Shown here piece by piece: positions 1 to 5,549 of a DNA stretch of 5,549 bases (within the stretch, counting starts at the first letter, position 1; each line of letters starts with the position of its first letter). A program made the position numbers and the translations under genes. Origin of the DNA: Bacteroidota bacterium (lineage in GTDB: Bacteria > Bacteroidota > Bacteroidia > Flavobacteriales_D > Sanyastnellaceae); contig JAQCID010000090.1 of assembly GCA_027618855.1 (NCBI GenBank), positions 1-5,549 of the forward strand. Direction: 5' to 3'. Under the pieces are notes generated by a model. That model saw only the letters and a list, made by a program, of their open reading frames with translations, did no database searches and was not told the origin of the DNA.

Positions 1-1
1 G

Positions 2-418
2 AGAACTGGGACTGAAGTCAGGCTGGAAGGACAAAGCCACTCTGTTTGGCCCCACACATGGAGAGGATGGATCGTGCAAATGAGAAGACATCTTACAACG
101 GGCCCCAGATACAAGGTGTTACTAATGAGCATCTTAGCCGTTCCCGTACTCGCCGATTTCATGTTGTATTTTGGGTGTGGATGGGTCTTCTTTTTCGCGG
201 TTCAAAAAACTGACGTTATTCACAGTGGGGTTTGGATAGCGACATGCATCTTACTCACAAACGCATTGGTTCGAGGCCTTATCTTTAGGGCATTCCTGCT
301 CCGCATAGGAAGACCAGGTCATGAAGCGTTCTGGCTCATTTCAGAACCGTTGATGGGCTTGATTCGACAAGTGTTGGCATTGCAGGTGTTGATTGCCAAA
401 CCAAAAAGATGGAAGTAA
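2..418 (+). CDS. Glycosyltransferase family 2, C-terminal part (5' end outside window)
   Basis: The reading frame is already open at base 2, so this is the last 138 residues of a longer protein. A GTG at 74 could be taken as a start, but 24 open codons precede it and they fit the family. Those codons contain W-x-x-W-x-x-Q-x-R-R-H followed by T-G-x-x-Y-K (about residues 20-38). This pattern follows the catalytic domain of Bacteroidota membrane-bound family 2 glycosyltransferases and corresponds to the QxxRW region. After it come a long hydrophobic stretch (about 39-67), a second (about 77-100), a third partly amphipathic one (about 109-131), and a basic tail ending KPKRWK. Known for the family: transfer of a sugar from a nucleotide-sugar at the inner membrane. 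The catalytic DxD part is outside the window, so donor and acceptor cannot be inferred. The stop overlaps the next gene by 10 bases, suggesting co-transcription. Confidence 0.75.
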   Translation, partial: RTGTEVRLEGQSHSVWPHTWRGWIVQMRRHLTTGPRYKVLLMSILAVPVLADFMLYFGCGWVFFFAVQKTDVIHSGVWIATCILLTNALVRGLIFRAFLLRIGRPGHEAFWLISEPLMGLIRQVLALQVLIAKPKRWK

Positions 419-1017
419 ACCCAAACCTCTCAGAGAAAGCGCAGTATGACTACGCACTCGTGTTAAGAGCTACAAAAGAAAGCGACCAGCAGGCTTATGC
501 TGAGCTCATGGAGAGGTACCGAGATGCAATATTTCACCTGTGCCGCAGAATGGTATTCAACGACGACGACGCCGATGACTTAACCATAGAAACATTTGGC
601 AAAGCATTTCAAAGACTCAAGCAATACACACCGGCCTTTGCATTCTCTACATGGCTCTTTAAAATAGCGTCCAATCACAGCATCGATTTTATCCGAAAAA
701 AGCGCATCAAAGCCCTATCTCTAGACAAAGGATTCACAACATCTGATGGAGATCAGAGGCAAATATCGGTGGAGGATGATTCTCCAGATCCATTTGAAAC
801 GCTGGAGAAGAAGCAGCGAATAGAGAGAATGAGATTGGTCGTTTCAAAGCTTAAACCACGTTACCGCAGACTGGTAGAGCTTCGCTATTTTGAGGAGCTG
901 AGCTATGATGAAATCGCCAAAGAACTGGACTTGCCTTTGGGAACAGTGAAGGCTCAACTGTATCGAGCCCGAGACATACTCGCCTCTGTGATGGAGGGCT
1001 CAAAAGAGCACCTTTAA
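409..1017 (+). CDS. RNA polymerase sigma factor, sigma-70 family (ECF-like)
   Basis: A 202-residue protein with the two-domain layout of ECF sigma factors, which direct RNA polymerase to a limited set of promoters. Region 2 spans about residues 25-99. It includes the acidic DADDL segment (54-58), which usually contacts core polymerase, and the FSTWLFKIASN segment with a basic end (RKKR, 96-99) used for -10 melting and recognition. An acidic linker follows (about 103-135). Region 4 spans about 137-192, with a helix-turn-helix around LSYDEIAKEL to GTVKAQLYRAR (about 164-187) for the -35 element. The ATG at 409 lies inside the last codons of the upstream glycosyltransferase gene, and no clear ribosome binding site is visible, so translational coupling is likely. 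No anti-sigma gene follows; the next gene is rsmG. The sigma-70 fold is confident, but the exact ECF group and target genes are unknown. Confidence 0.9.
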   Translation: MEVNPNLSEKAQYDYALVLRATKESDQQAYAELMERYRDAIFHLCRRMVFNDDDADDLTIETFGKAFQRLKQYTPAFAFSTWLFKIASNHSIDFIRKKRIKALSLDKGFTTSDGDQRQISVEDDSPDPFETLEKKQRIERMRLVVSKLKPRYRRLVELRYFEELSYDEIAKELDLPLGTVKAQLYRARDILASVMEGSKEHL

Positions 1018-1043
1018 TTCAAGAGAATCTAACAATAGATTTG
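1013..1043 (+). promoter_or_regulatory. Predicted Bacteroidota-type promoter for rsmG
   Basis: TAGATTTG at 1036-1043 matches the Bacteroidota -7 consensus TAnnTTTG perfectly. Nineteen bases upstream is TTTA (1013-1016), one mismatch from the -33 consensus TTTG and overlapping the sigma factor stop codon. Transcription would start about seven bases after the box, near 1050, almost on the rsmG ATG at 1048. This is a prediction from sequence only; the -7 box is strong and the -33 box is imperfect. Confidence 0.45.
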
Positions 1044-1047
1044 AACA

Positions 1048-1671
1048 ATGATTTCTGCAGTAACAAAATACTTCCCCGAACTAAGTTCGAATCAAAGAAC
1101 ACAGTTCGAAAAACTCGTGACCCATTTCAAAAGTTGGAACGAAAAAATCAATCTGGTCTCCAGGAAAGACATGGATGGGTTTCTGGAGCGCCATGTACTC
1201 CACAGCCTCGCAATTTACAAGGCCATGAAATTCGCATCTGGGTCACGCATTCTTGATGTAGGAACAGGTGGTGGGCTTCCGGGGCTCCCCCTTGCCATCC
1301 TCATGCCAGACGTGAATTTCGTTCTGTGCGACAGCACTGGAAAGAAAATAAAAGTGGTGAGTGAGTTGGTCAAAGCACTTGACTTGAAAAATGTCGAACC
1401 CATGCATGCACGTGCGGGGGATATTGAAGGCAAATTTGATTTTATTGTCAGTCGCGCTGTAAGCAGGCTTGATAAATTTATCCCATGGGTCGAAGGGAAA
1501 ATAGACAAAAGAGCAATCAATGCATGGCCAAACGGGATTCTGTGCCTCAAAGGAGGAGATCTGAGAGAAGAACTTGAAGAAGTCAATCACCCCACAGAGG
1601 AATTACAAATCTCTCAATGGTTTACAGAAGAATATTTTGAGACAAAGGCGGTCGTCTATGTCACCCTCTAG
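1048..1671 (+). CDS. rsmG: 16S rRNA (guanine(527)-N(7))-methyltransferase RsmG
   Basis: A 207-residue, full-length SAM-dependent methyltransferase. The family methylates N7 of G527 in 16S rRNA, a position in the 530 loop; loss of the enzyme is known to give low-level streptomycin resistance. Visible family motifs are W30-NEKINLVS, ERHVLHS (47-53), the SAM-binding glycine-rich loop ILDVGTGGGLPGLPLA (68-83), an acidic D95-S96 at the end of the second strand, SRAV (135-138) and the late strand LCLKGG (165-170). The N-terminus (KYFPELSSNQ) matches the usual RsmG start, which supports ATG 1048. The same region is open in other frames but those are shadows. It lies 30 bases after the sigma factor gene, apparently with its own promoter, and is followed by a hairpin terminator. 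It is unlikely to be related in function to its neighbours. Confidence 0.96.
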   Translation: MISAVTKYFPELSSNQRTQFEKLVTHFKSWNEKINLVSRKDMDGFLERHVLHSLAIYKAMKFASGSRILDVGTGGGLPGLPLAILMPDVNFVLCDSTGKKIKVVSELVKALDLKNVEPMHARAGDIEGKFDFIVSRAVSRLDKFIPWVEGKIDKRAINAWPNGILCLKGGDLREELEEVNHPTEELQISQWFTEEYFETKAVVYVTL

Positions 1672-1707
1672 CTTCGTCAAAAGTGCGCCAAAACAGGCTC
1701 TAAAACA

Positions 1708-1737
1708 AGAAAAGGTCACCGCAAGGGGACCTTTTCT
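1708..1737. terminator. Probable bidirectional hairpin terminator between convergent genes
   Basis: AGAAAAGGTC (1708-1717) pairs perfectly over 10 bp with GACCTTTTCT (1728-1737). Inside, after one A/G mismatch, CC and GG close a GCAA tetraloop (1721-1724). The descending arm carries TTTT on the + strand, and the A-rich left side gives a T-rich tract on the - strand. It lies 36 bases after the rsmG stop and 106 bases after the response regulator stop, so it can end both transcripts. The U-tract is short, so efficiency is uncertain. I saw no gene in the AT-rich remainder of this gap (1738-1843). Confidence 0.6.
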
Positions 1738-1843
1738 ATACCTGCAAGAAAATTGAAACCAACATAGTCTTTAACCATGTTACTTAGAAGACGTAACAGT
1801 TTCACAGGGGTTGCCTATTTAAATGAAAAAAAGATTGAGAAAT

Positions 1844-2578
1844 TCAACAAATCTCCTCAAACCTATATCCTACGCCCCTTACAGAGTGAAAATATATTGG
1901 TTTTTTTGGATTTGGCTCAAAATATTTCCGGAAACCCAGCAAGTAATTGTCAATGGTTCGCGTGCTTGGATAGACTGCGTAGCCCCACACTGATTCCAAG
2001 ATTTCTTCTCGACTCACAACATCCCCCACTCTGGATGTAAGTAATTTGAGAAGCATCGACTCTCGCTTTGAGATTTGTTTAACAACACCTTCGTGATTTT
2101 TAATCTGAAATTTATCGAACCGAACTTCTCCTGCCCCGATTTTATATACTTCAATATCTAGCGCCACCCCTACAGATCCCGCTGAACCTTTTTCAATACT
2201 TCTTCGAGATTGCTCAATTAATCTGGCCAAACGAAGGAGTAGCTCCTCCACATTAAACGGTTTACCCAGATAATCATCTGCACCTAATTTTAATCCTTCC
2301 ACACGTTCAGGCCCTGAATTTTTTGCTGTCAAAAAGAGAATGGGCATTTTATGCCCTTCAAGACGCATCGTAGTGCACACCTGAAATCCATCCAACACGG
2401 GAAGCATCACATCTAAGACAACAGCATCAATCCTTTGGTTTCTAACAACTTCAAGAGCATCTACACCATCTCCTACGCAGACAACATGGTATCCATCAGC
2501 CTTGAGATTCATCCCCAACATTTTCTGTAACAATGGATCGTCTTCTACAACAAGAATTCGTTTTGAATTAATTGGCAT
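1844..2578 (-). CDS. Two-component response regulator, OmpR/PhoB family (orphan)
   Basis: A 244-residue DNA-binding response regulator. The receiver domain (about 6-122) has all the key residues: acidic pocket E12-D13-D14, phospho-accepting D56 in VLDVMLP, switch T84 (LFLTAK) and K106 in the GKPF motif. The residue before this lysine is glycine, where threonine or valine is more usual. A linker (about 123-147) leads to a winged-helix output domain (about 148-242). This contains SKRE before the first helices, the recognition-helix region STRTIDNYLLGFRKYFE and the closing wing VRGVGYRF, as in OmpR/PhoB transcription factors. Known for the family: phosphorylation by a sensor kinase promotes dimer binding to DNA. 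No kinase gene is present in the window. The gene is divergent from menI with a 51-base gap and converges on rsmG. Its G+C is lower than its neighbours': four rows of 60 bases gave 20-23 G+C each. Its target genes are unknown; control of the adjacent men operon is only a possibility. Confidence 0.93.
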   Translation of the reverse strand: MPINSKRILVVEDDPLLQKMLGMNLKADGYHVVCVGDGVDALEVVRNQRIDAVVLDVMLPVLDGFQVCTTMRLEGHKMPILFLTAKNSGPERVEGLKLGADDYLGKPFNVEELLLRLARLIEQSRRSIEKGSAGSVGVALDIEVYKIGAGEVRFDKFQIKNHEGVVKQISKRESMLLKLLTSRVGDVVSREEILESVWGYAVYPSTRTIDNYLLGFRKYFEPNPKKPIYFHSVRGVGYRFEEIC

Positions 2579-2594
2579 TTGCTAATTAGATTTG
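2562..2594 (+). promoter_or_regulatory. Predicted Bacteroidota-type promoter for menI-menF-menD
   Basis: TTTG at 2562-2565 (-33 box) and TAGATTTG at 2587-2594 (perfect TAnnTTTG -7 box) are separated by 21 bases, within the spacing reported for Flavobacterium and Bacteroides promoters. Transcription would start near 2601, giving a leader of about 29 bases before the menI ATG at 2630. The -33 box lies inside the first codons of the divergent response regulator gene. Confidence 0.6.
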
Positions 2595-2609
2595 TAGAAC
2601 ATAACACCG

Positions 2610-2637
2610 CAAATTTACAAAGTGAATAGATGACAAA
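2610..2637 (-). promoter_or_regulatory. Predicted Bacteroidota-type promoter for the response regulator
   Basis: Read on the - strand, TAAATTTG (2617 down to 2610) is a perfect TAnnTTTG -7 box. A TTTG lies upstream at 2637-2634, but the spacer is only 16 bases; a TTTA 22 bases upstream (2643-2640) is an alternative. Either -33 box would lie within the first codons of menI. Transcription would start near 2603, about 25 bases before the regulator's ATG. The -7 box is strong and the -33 box is weak. Confidence 0.45.
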
Positions 2638-3037
2638 TCTAAACGACATCGGAAAAGAATTCGGAAAAGGCACAATCGGCGAAGTACTCGGGATTGAAAT
2701 CATTGAAATTAAGGACGATTTCGTGAAGGGGAAAATGCCCGTTGACTCAAGAACGCATCAGCCCTATGGCATGCTGCACGGAGGCGCGAGTGTGGTTCTC
2801 GCAGAAACACTGGGCTCTGTAGGGTCCCATTTCCTCGTCAAAGATGACGGAAAGGCTGCTGTGGGAATTGAGGTCAATGCAAACCATCTCAAGAGCATAC
2901 GAAAGGGATGGGTATATGGCGAAGCAAAAATTGTTCATCGTGGTGGGAAACTTCATGTTTGGTCAATCGAAATAAAAAATGAGGCGGGTGAGCTAATATG
3001 CACCTCGAGGTTAACGGTGATGATTATACAGGCATGA
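2630..3037 (+). CDS. menI: 1,4-dihydroxy-2-naphthoyl-CoA thioesterase, hotdog fold (MenI/YdiI-like)
   Basis: A 135-residue single hotdog-fold thioesterase, the normal length for the family. It closely resembles E. coli MenI (YdiI) along its whole length: MPVDSRTHQPYG (36-47), then LHGGASVVLAETLGS (49-63), VGIEVNANH in the middle, and a C-terminal CTSRLTV. The likely catalytic glutamate is E59, with Q44 and the H50-G51-G52 turn at the CoA thioester site. In menaquinone synthesis MenI hydrolyses DHNA-CoA to 1,4-dihydroxy-2-naphthoate before prenylation by MenA. The family also contains less specific PaaI-type and hydroxybenzoyl-CoA thioesterases, so the assignment rests on the likeness to YdiI together with the adjacent menF and menD. 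The ATG at 2630 has only a weak purine-rich AAAGTGA upstream, as is normal in Bacteroidota. It is the first gene of the apparent men operon, and its stop overlaps the menF start. Confidence 0.82.
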   Translation: MTNLNDIGKEFGKGTIGEVLGIEIIEIKDDFVKGKMPVDSRTHQPYGMLHGGASVVLAETLGSVGSHFLVKDDGKAAVGIEVNANHLKSIRKGWVYGEAKIVHRGGKLHVWSIEIKNEAGELICTSRLTVMIIQA

Positions 3038-4005
3038 ATGAATCCAGAGTATGGTGGAGCCCGCCAGGGAGTCCTGAGATTTATACGATAGAACCTTCTG
3101 AAAGTGGTACATCATGCTTCCGCTTCACTCCTTTTGAGAAATCCAGGCATTACCCCATCGTAGAGATTAGAGGCCACGTGTTGGCTTCTTCTGCACCTTT
3201 GCCTGGGAACATTATGGTGAAGACGCCCTTCGAACGTTCTTCCACAGACAAATCCGAACATCTTGCTGCTGTTTCTTGTGCTATTTCTGAAATTGCCGCT
3301 GGAAATCTAGACAAAGTTGTGGTCGCTCGCGTAAAATCTATCGTCTCAGAATGTACGCCAGAGGCAACATTTAAGTTGAAATGTCAGAAACATCCAGAGT
3401 CCTTTGTGTATTTAATCGATCATCCCGGATGTGGGGTTTGGTGTGGCGCTACACCTGAGTTATTAATCTCAGCCAGTGACAACCGAATAGAAACGGTCTC
3501 ACTGGCTGGAACACGCGTCACAAATGGAACAGCGTTTGACGAGTGGACAGACAAAGAACGTAACGAACAATCTCAAGTGACTGAATACATCAAATCAGTC
3601 CTGGAGAATCACGGCGCGACAGACATGCACATCGAGCCACGTCACGACAGACGCTATGGAAATCTACTGCATCTCGAAACCAAGTTCAGTTGCGCGATCA
3701 AGGGGGACATCTCGGAGATTGCGACAGATCTTCACCCTACTCCAGCAGTCGGCGGGAGGCCACTCCTGGAAGCGTGCAATTTCATCAAGGCAAACGAACG
3801 GATCGATCGCGCTTTCTACGCTGGATTCTTGGGCGTGGAAACGGCATCAGGTAGCGCGTATTACGTAAATCTTCGCGCAGCACAATGGATGATCGGTGGC
3901 GTAAGGCTTTTTGCAGGTGGTGGAATTGTAGAGGGGTCCGAACCTGAGGCCGAATGGATGGAAACGGAAGCCAAAATAGAGGCGATTGAGGCGACTCTTG
4001 CATAA
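3034..4005 (+). CDS. menF: Isochorismate synthase (chorismate-binding enzyme), MenF
   Basis: A 323-residue chorismate-utilising enzyme that converts chorismate to isochorismate, the first committed step to menaquinone. LDKVVVAR (92-99) carries K94, the expected base that activates water, and GATPELL (138-144) carries E142, the expected general acid. Further motifs are SLAGTR (156-161), NEQSQVTEYI (177-186, with E178 as a likely Mg ligand), LHLETKF (212-218), LHPTPAVGG (233-241), YVNLRAAQW (277-285), and LFAGGGIVEGS with the following EAEW (292-308, second Mg ligand region). EntC-type enzymes share these motifs, but the men neighbours favour menaquinone over a siderophore. I chose ATG 3034 because it forms an ATGA overlap with the menI stop. 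An in-frame ATG at 2998 would add 12 residues lying wholly inside menI and unlike the family. The protein is shorter at the N-terminus than E. coli MenF, but the catalytic domain is complete. Confidence 0.92.
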   Translation: MNESRVWWSPPGSPEIYTIEPSESGTSCFRFTPFEKSRHYPIVEIRGHVLASSAPLPGNIMVKTPFERSSTDKSEHLAAVSCAISEIAAGNLDKVVVARVKSIVSECTPEATFKLKCQKHPESFVYLIDHPGCGVWCGATPELLISASDNRIETVSLAGTRVTNGTAFDEWTDKERNEQSQVTEYIKSVLENHGATDMHIEPRHDRRYGNLLHLETKFSCAIKGDISEIATDLHPTPAVGGRPLLEACNFIKANERIDRAFYAGFLGVETASGSAYYVNLRAAQWMIGGVRLFAGGGIVEGSEPEAEWMETEAKIEAIEATLA

Positions 4006-4044
4006 AGTAGAGGCTCCTTAATCCCCACTCACTACCTTCGTGAT

Positions 4045-5549
4045 ATGCCGCAGATAGCGAAACCCGAATCCCATTTACAACAGACGACTTCCGACCACAG
4101 AGGGGCGTCAGTCCTTGTTTCGACATTGGCTCAATTGGGACTTAGGGATGCTGTCATAAGTCCGGGATCTAGGAATGCGCCATTCATCATTTCATTGGTG
4201 AGCCATCCGCTCATAAAAACACACGTCGTCATCGATGAACGATCCGCGGCACACGTCGCTCTAGGCATCGCGCTCAAAAACGGCACACCTGCTGCAGTGG
4301 TTTGCACCTCAGGTACTGCAGCTGTGAATCATGGCCCAGCCATTGCTGAGGCATTTCATCAGCGTGTACCTCTCATAAGCATTACGGCAGACAGGCCTGT
4401 CGATGCCATCGGAAAAGGCCATGGCCAAACCGCAATTCAATCTCAACTCTTCTCAAATCACACATTGTATTGCGCAACGATTGACGAAAGCCAGCACTCC
4501 GACAATGAAATCATTGAAATGGCACAAGAAGCCTGGTCGAGTGCATGTTGCGGCGGGCCTTCGCACTTAAATGTGCCCTTTGAAGAGCCTTTGTACGGGA
4601 AGGCCCTGTGTCAAGAAATCGCAATATCCGCTCCGAATCCGACATCGAAACCAGCACTAACAATCCCACGGACTCTTTTAGAAAACGGGAATCGTGCAAT
4701 ACTGATTGCTGGCCCCAGAGGAGTCTGGAAGCAGGGAGCTCAAACAACCCTTCCTGGCATTTCAGAGAAATTCTCGGGGATCAAGGGTGACGCATTAATT
4801 GCTTCTGGCGATCTCCTCGCCTCATGTGAGATTTTTGATATAAAAGACAGCACACTTCATCGCAACGCTCCATCTGCAATCATCACGGTAGGACGACCTG
4901 TCATGAGTAAATCTCTCAGGAAACAACTTACAGCATTACAAGTGCCACATGTTCACGTGGGAGACGACGGAGAAGGGCTTGACACATTTGGATCCCTCGT
5001 TGAAAGCGTCCATGCTGACCCATGTGAGTGGCTTTCGTTTTATGAACGCGAAGTCACAAAATCAGGTGCGTTTGCTGCGTTTTTTGTAAAAGAGAAGACA
5101 CGAATCAAATCGATTCATGAACATGCGATAGAAGAGGTCGAATGGAGTGATTTATCTGCTTATCGTGAGGTGTTCCAAGCAATCAACAAGGGATTCATTC
5201 ATTTTGCGAACAGCACTTCGGCCAGGTATGCCATGCTTTTCGATACCATAAATAGTGCGGAAGGAGAAATTAAACTTCACGCAAACAGAGGTGTGGCCGG
5301 GATCGACGGCTGCACTTCAACAGCTGTCGGGCATGCTTTAACTACGGAAGAGAATGTCCTCTTAGTCAGTGGTGACGTTGCCTTTCTTTATGATATAAAT
5401 GGTCTTGCTTCTGTTCAGGAACTGCCTGACAACATCAAGGTCATCGTGGTCAACAATGGAGGGGGAGGAATTTTTAGGTGGCTCGAAGGACCAAATGAGG
5501 TCGGACTGTTGGCCTCACATTTTGAAGCCAAACCGAAAACAAGCATTAA
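4045..5549 (+). CDS. menD: 2-succinyl-5-enolpyruvyl-6-hydroxy-3-cyclohexene-1-carboxylate synthase MenD (3' end outside window)
   Basis: A thiamine-diphosphate enzyme that joins isochorismate to the succinyl-semialdehyde unit of 2-oxoglutarate, releasing CO2, to form SEPHCHC. The N-terminal Pyr domain shows VISPGSRNAPFI (37-48), DERSA (64-68) with E65 as the cofactor-activating glutamate, CTSGTA (87-92), TADRP (114-118) and GQT (127-129). A less conserved middle domain follows. The C-terminal PP domain shows ANSTSARYA (388-396), NRGVAGIDG (414-422) and the diphosphate/Mg motif starting SGD (442-444) and ending NNGGGGIF (470-477). All 501 visible codons are open, with no frameshift. Members are usually about 550 residues, so roughly 50 are missing at the window edge. 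The ATG at 4045 is the only plausible start after the in-frame menF stop 39 bases upstream. It has no clear ribosome binding site and leaves about 20 poorly conserved residues before the domain. Confidence 0.96.
   Translation, partial: MPQIAKPESHLQQTTSDHRGASVLVSTLAQLGLRDAVISPGSRNAPFIISLVSHPLIKTHVVIDERSAAHVALGIALKNGTPAAVVCTSGTAAVNHGPAIAEAFHQRVPLISITADRPVDAIGKGHGQTAIQSQLFSNHTLYCATIDESQHSDNEIIEMAQEAWSSACCGGPSHLNVPFEEPLYGKALCQEIAISAPNPTSKPALTIPRTLLENGNRAILIAGPRGVWKQGAQTTLPGISEKFSGIKGDALIASGDLLASCEIFDIKDSTLHRNAPSAIITVGRPVMSKSLRKQLTALQVPHVHVGDDGEGLDTFGSLVESVHADPCEWLSFYEREVTKSGAFAAFFVKEKTRIKSIHEHAIEEVEWSDLSAYREVFQAINKGFIHFANSTSARYAMLFDTINSAEGEIKLHANRGVAGIDGCTSTAVGHALTTEENVLLVSGDVAFLYDINGLASVQELPDNIKVIVVNNGGGGIFRWLEGPNEVGLLASHFEAKPKTSI

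Noticed and set aside
74..418. A stand-alone 114-residue membrane protein starting at GTG 74.
   Set aside because: The frame is open back to the window edge, and the preceding residues fit the glycosyltransferase family, so it is a truncated larger protein.
1470..1481. A perfect 12-base palindrome, GATAAATTTATC.
   Set aside because: It is inside the rsmG coding region with no promoter nearby; a short AT-rich palindrome of this kind is expected by chance.
1215..1590. Open frames of 115 and 123 codons on the - strand inside rsmG.
   Set aside because: They lie opposite a clear conserved gene, and their translations look like shadows with no recognisable domain.
1761..1797. Small inverted repeats (AACAT/ATGTT and GTTAC/GTAAC) after the response regulator gene.
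   Set aside because: The stems are only 5 bp, are mutually exclusive and have no T-run, so they are too weak to call a terminator or an RNA structure.
1777..2040. An 87-codon + strand frame over the gap and the end of the response regulator.
   Set aside because: Most of it is antisense to the winged-helix domain, and its translation has no recognisable features.
4033..4040. TACCTTCG before menD as an internal promoter -7 box.
   Set aside because: It has one mismatch in the critical TTTG part and no -33 box at a suitable distance; operon read-through explains menD expression better.
3785..4126. A 113-codon - strand frame across the menF-menD junction.
   Set aside because: It overlaps the most conserved end of menF and the start of menD and shows no protein-like features.
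4511..4790. Short frames on both strands inside menD (- 4511-4747 and + 4608-4790).
   Set aside because: The menD frame is open and conserved throughout this region; these are shadows.

Overview
The window looks like an ordinary chromosomal stretch from a member of the Bacteroidota, probably of the Flavobacteriales type. Three things suggest this. The glycosyltransferase tail and the menaquinone proteins resemble those of that phylum. There are perfect TAnnTTTG boxes, the -7 element of Bacteroidota promoters, in front of three genes. Shine-Dalgarno sequences are weak or missing. The genus cannot be told from this sequence.

Left part (2-1671, all on +): the C-terminal end of a membrane-anchored family 2 glycosyltransferase, a sigma-70 family (ECF-like) sigma factor gene that overlaps it by 10 bases, and rsmG, the 16S rRNA m7G methyltransferase. 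RsmG appears to have its own promoter, placed so close to the start codon that the mRNA may be leaderless. A 10-bp hairpin at 1708-1737 lies between rsmG and the convergent gene to its right and can serve as a terminator for both.

Middle (1844-2578, on -): an OmpR/PhoB-type response regulator without a histidine kinase beside it. It is noticeably more AT-rich than its neighbours. It is divergent from the genes to its right, and the short gap between them carries two facing Bacteroidota-type promoters whose start points nearly coincide.

Right part (2630-5549, on +): a menaquinone (vitamin K2) biosynthesis operon, menI-menF-menD. MenF makes isochorismate from chorismate. MenD adds a succinyl-semialdehyde unit from 2-oxoglutarate using thiamine diphosphate. 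MenI releases 1,4-dihydroxy-2-naphthoate from its CoA ester later in the pathway. menI and menF overlap by an ATGA stop/start. menD begins 39 bases further on and is cut off by the window end, with 501 codons visible.

No mobile element, CRISPR array, RNA gene or clearly new system was found. The points most worth checking are the facing promoters between the orphan regulator and the men operon, and the possibly leaderless rsmG transcript.
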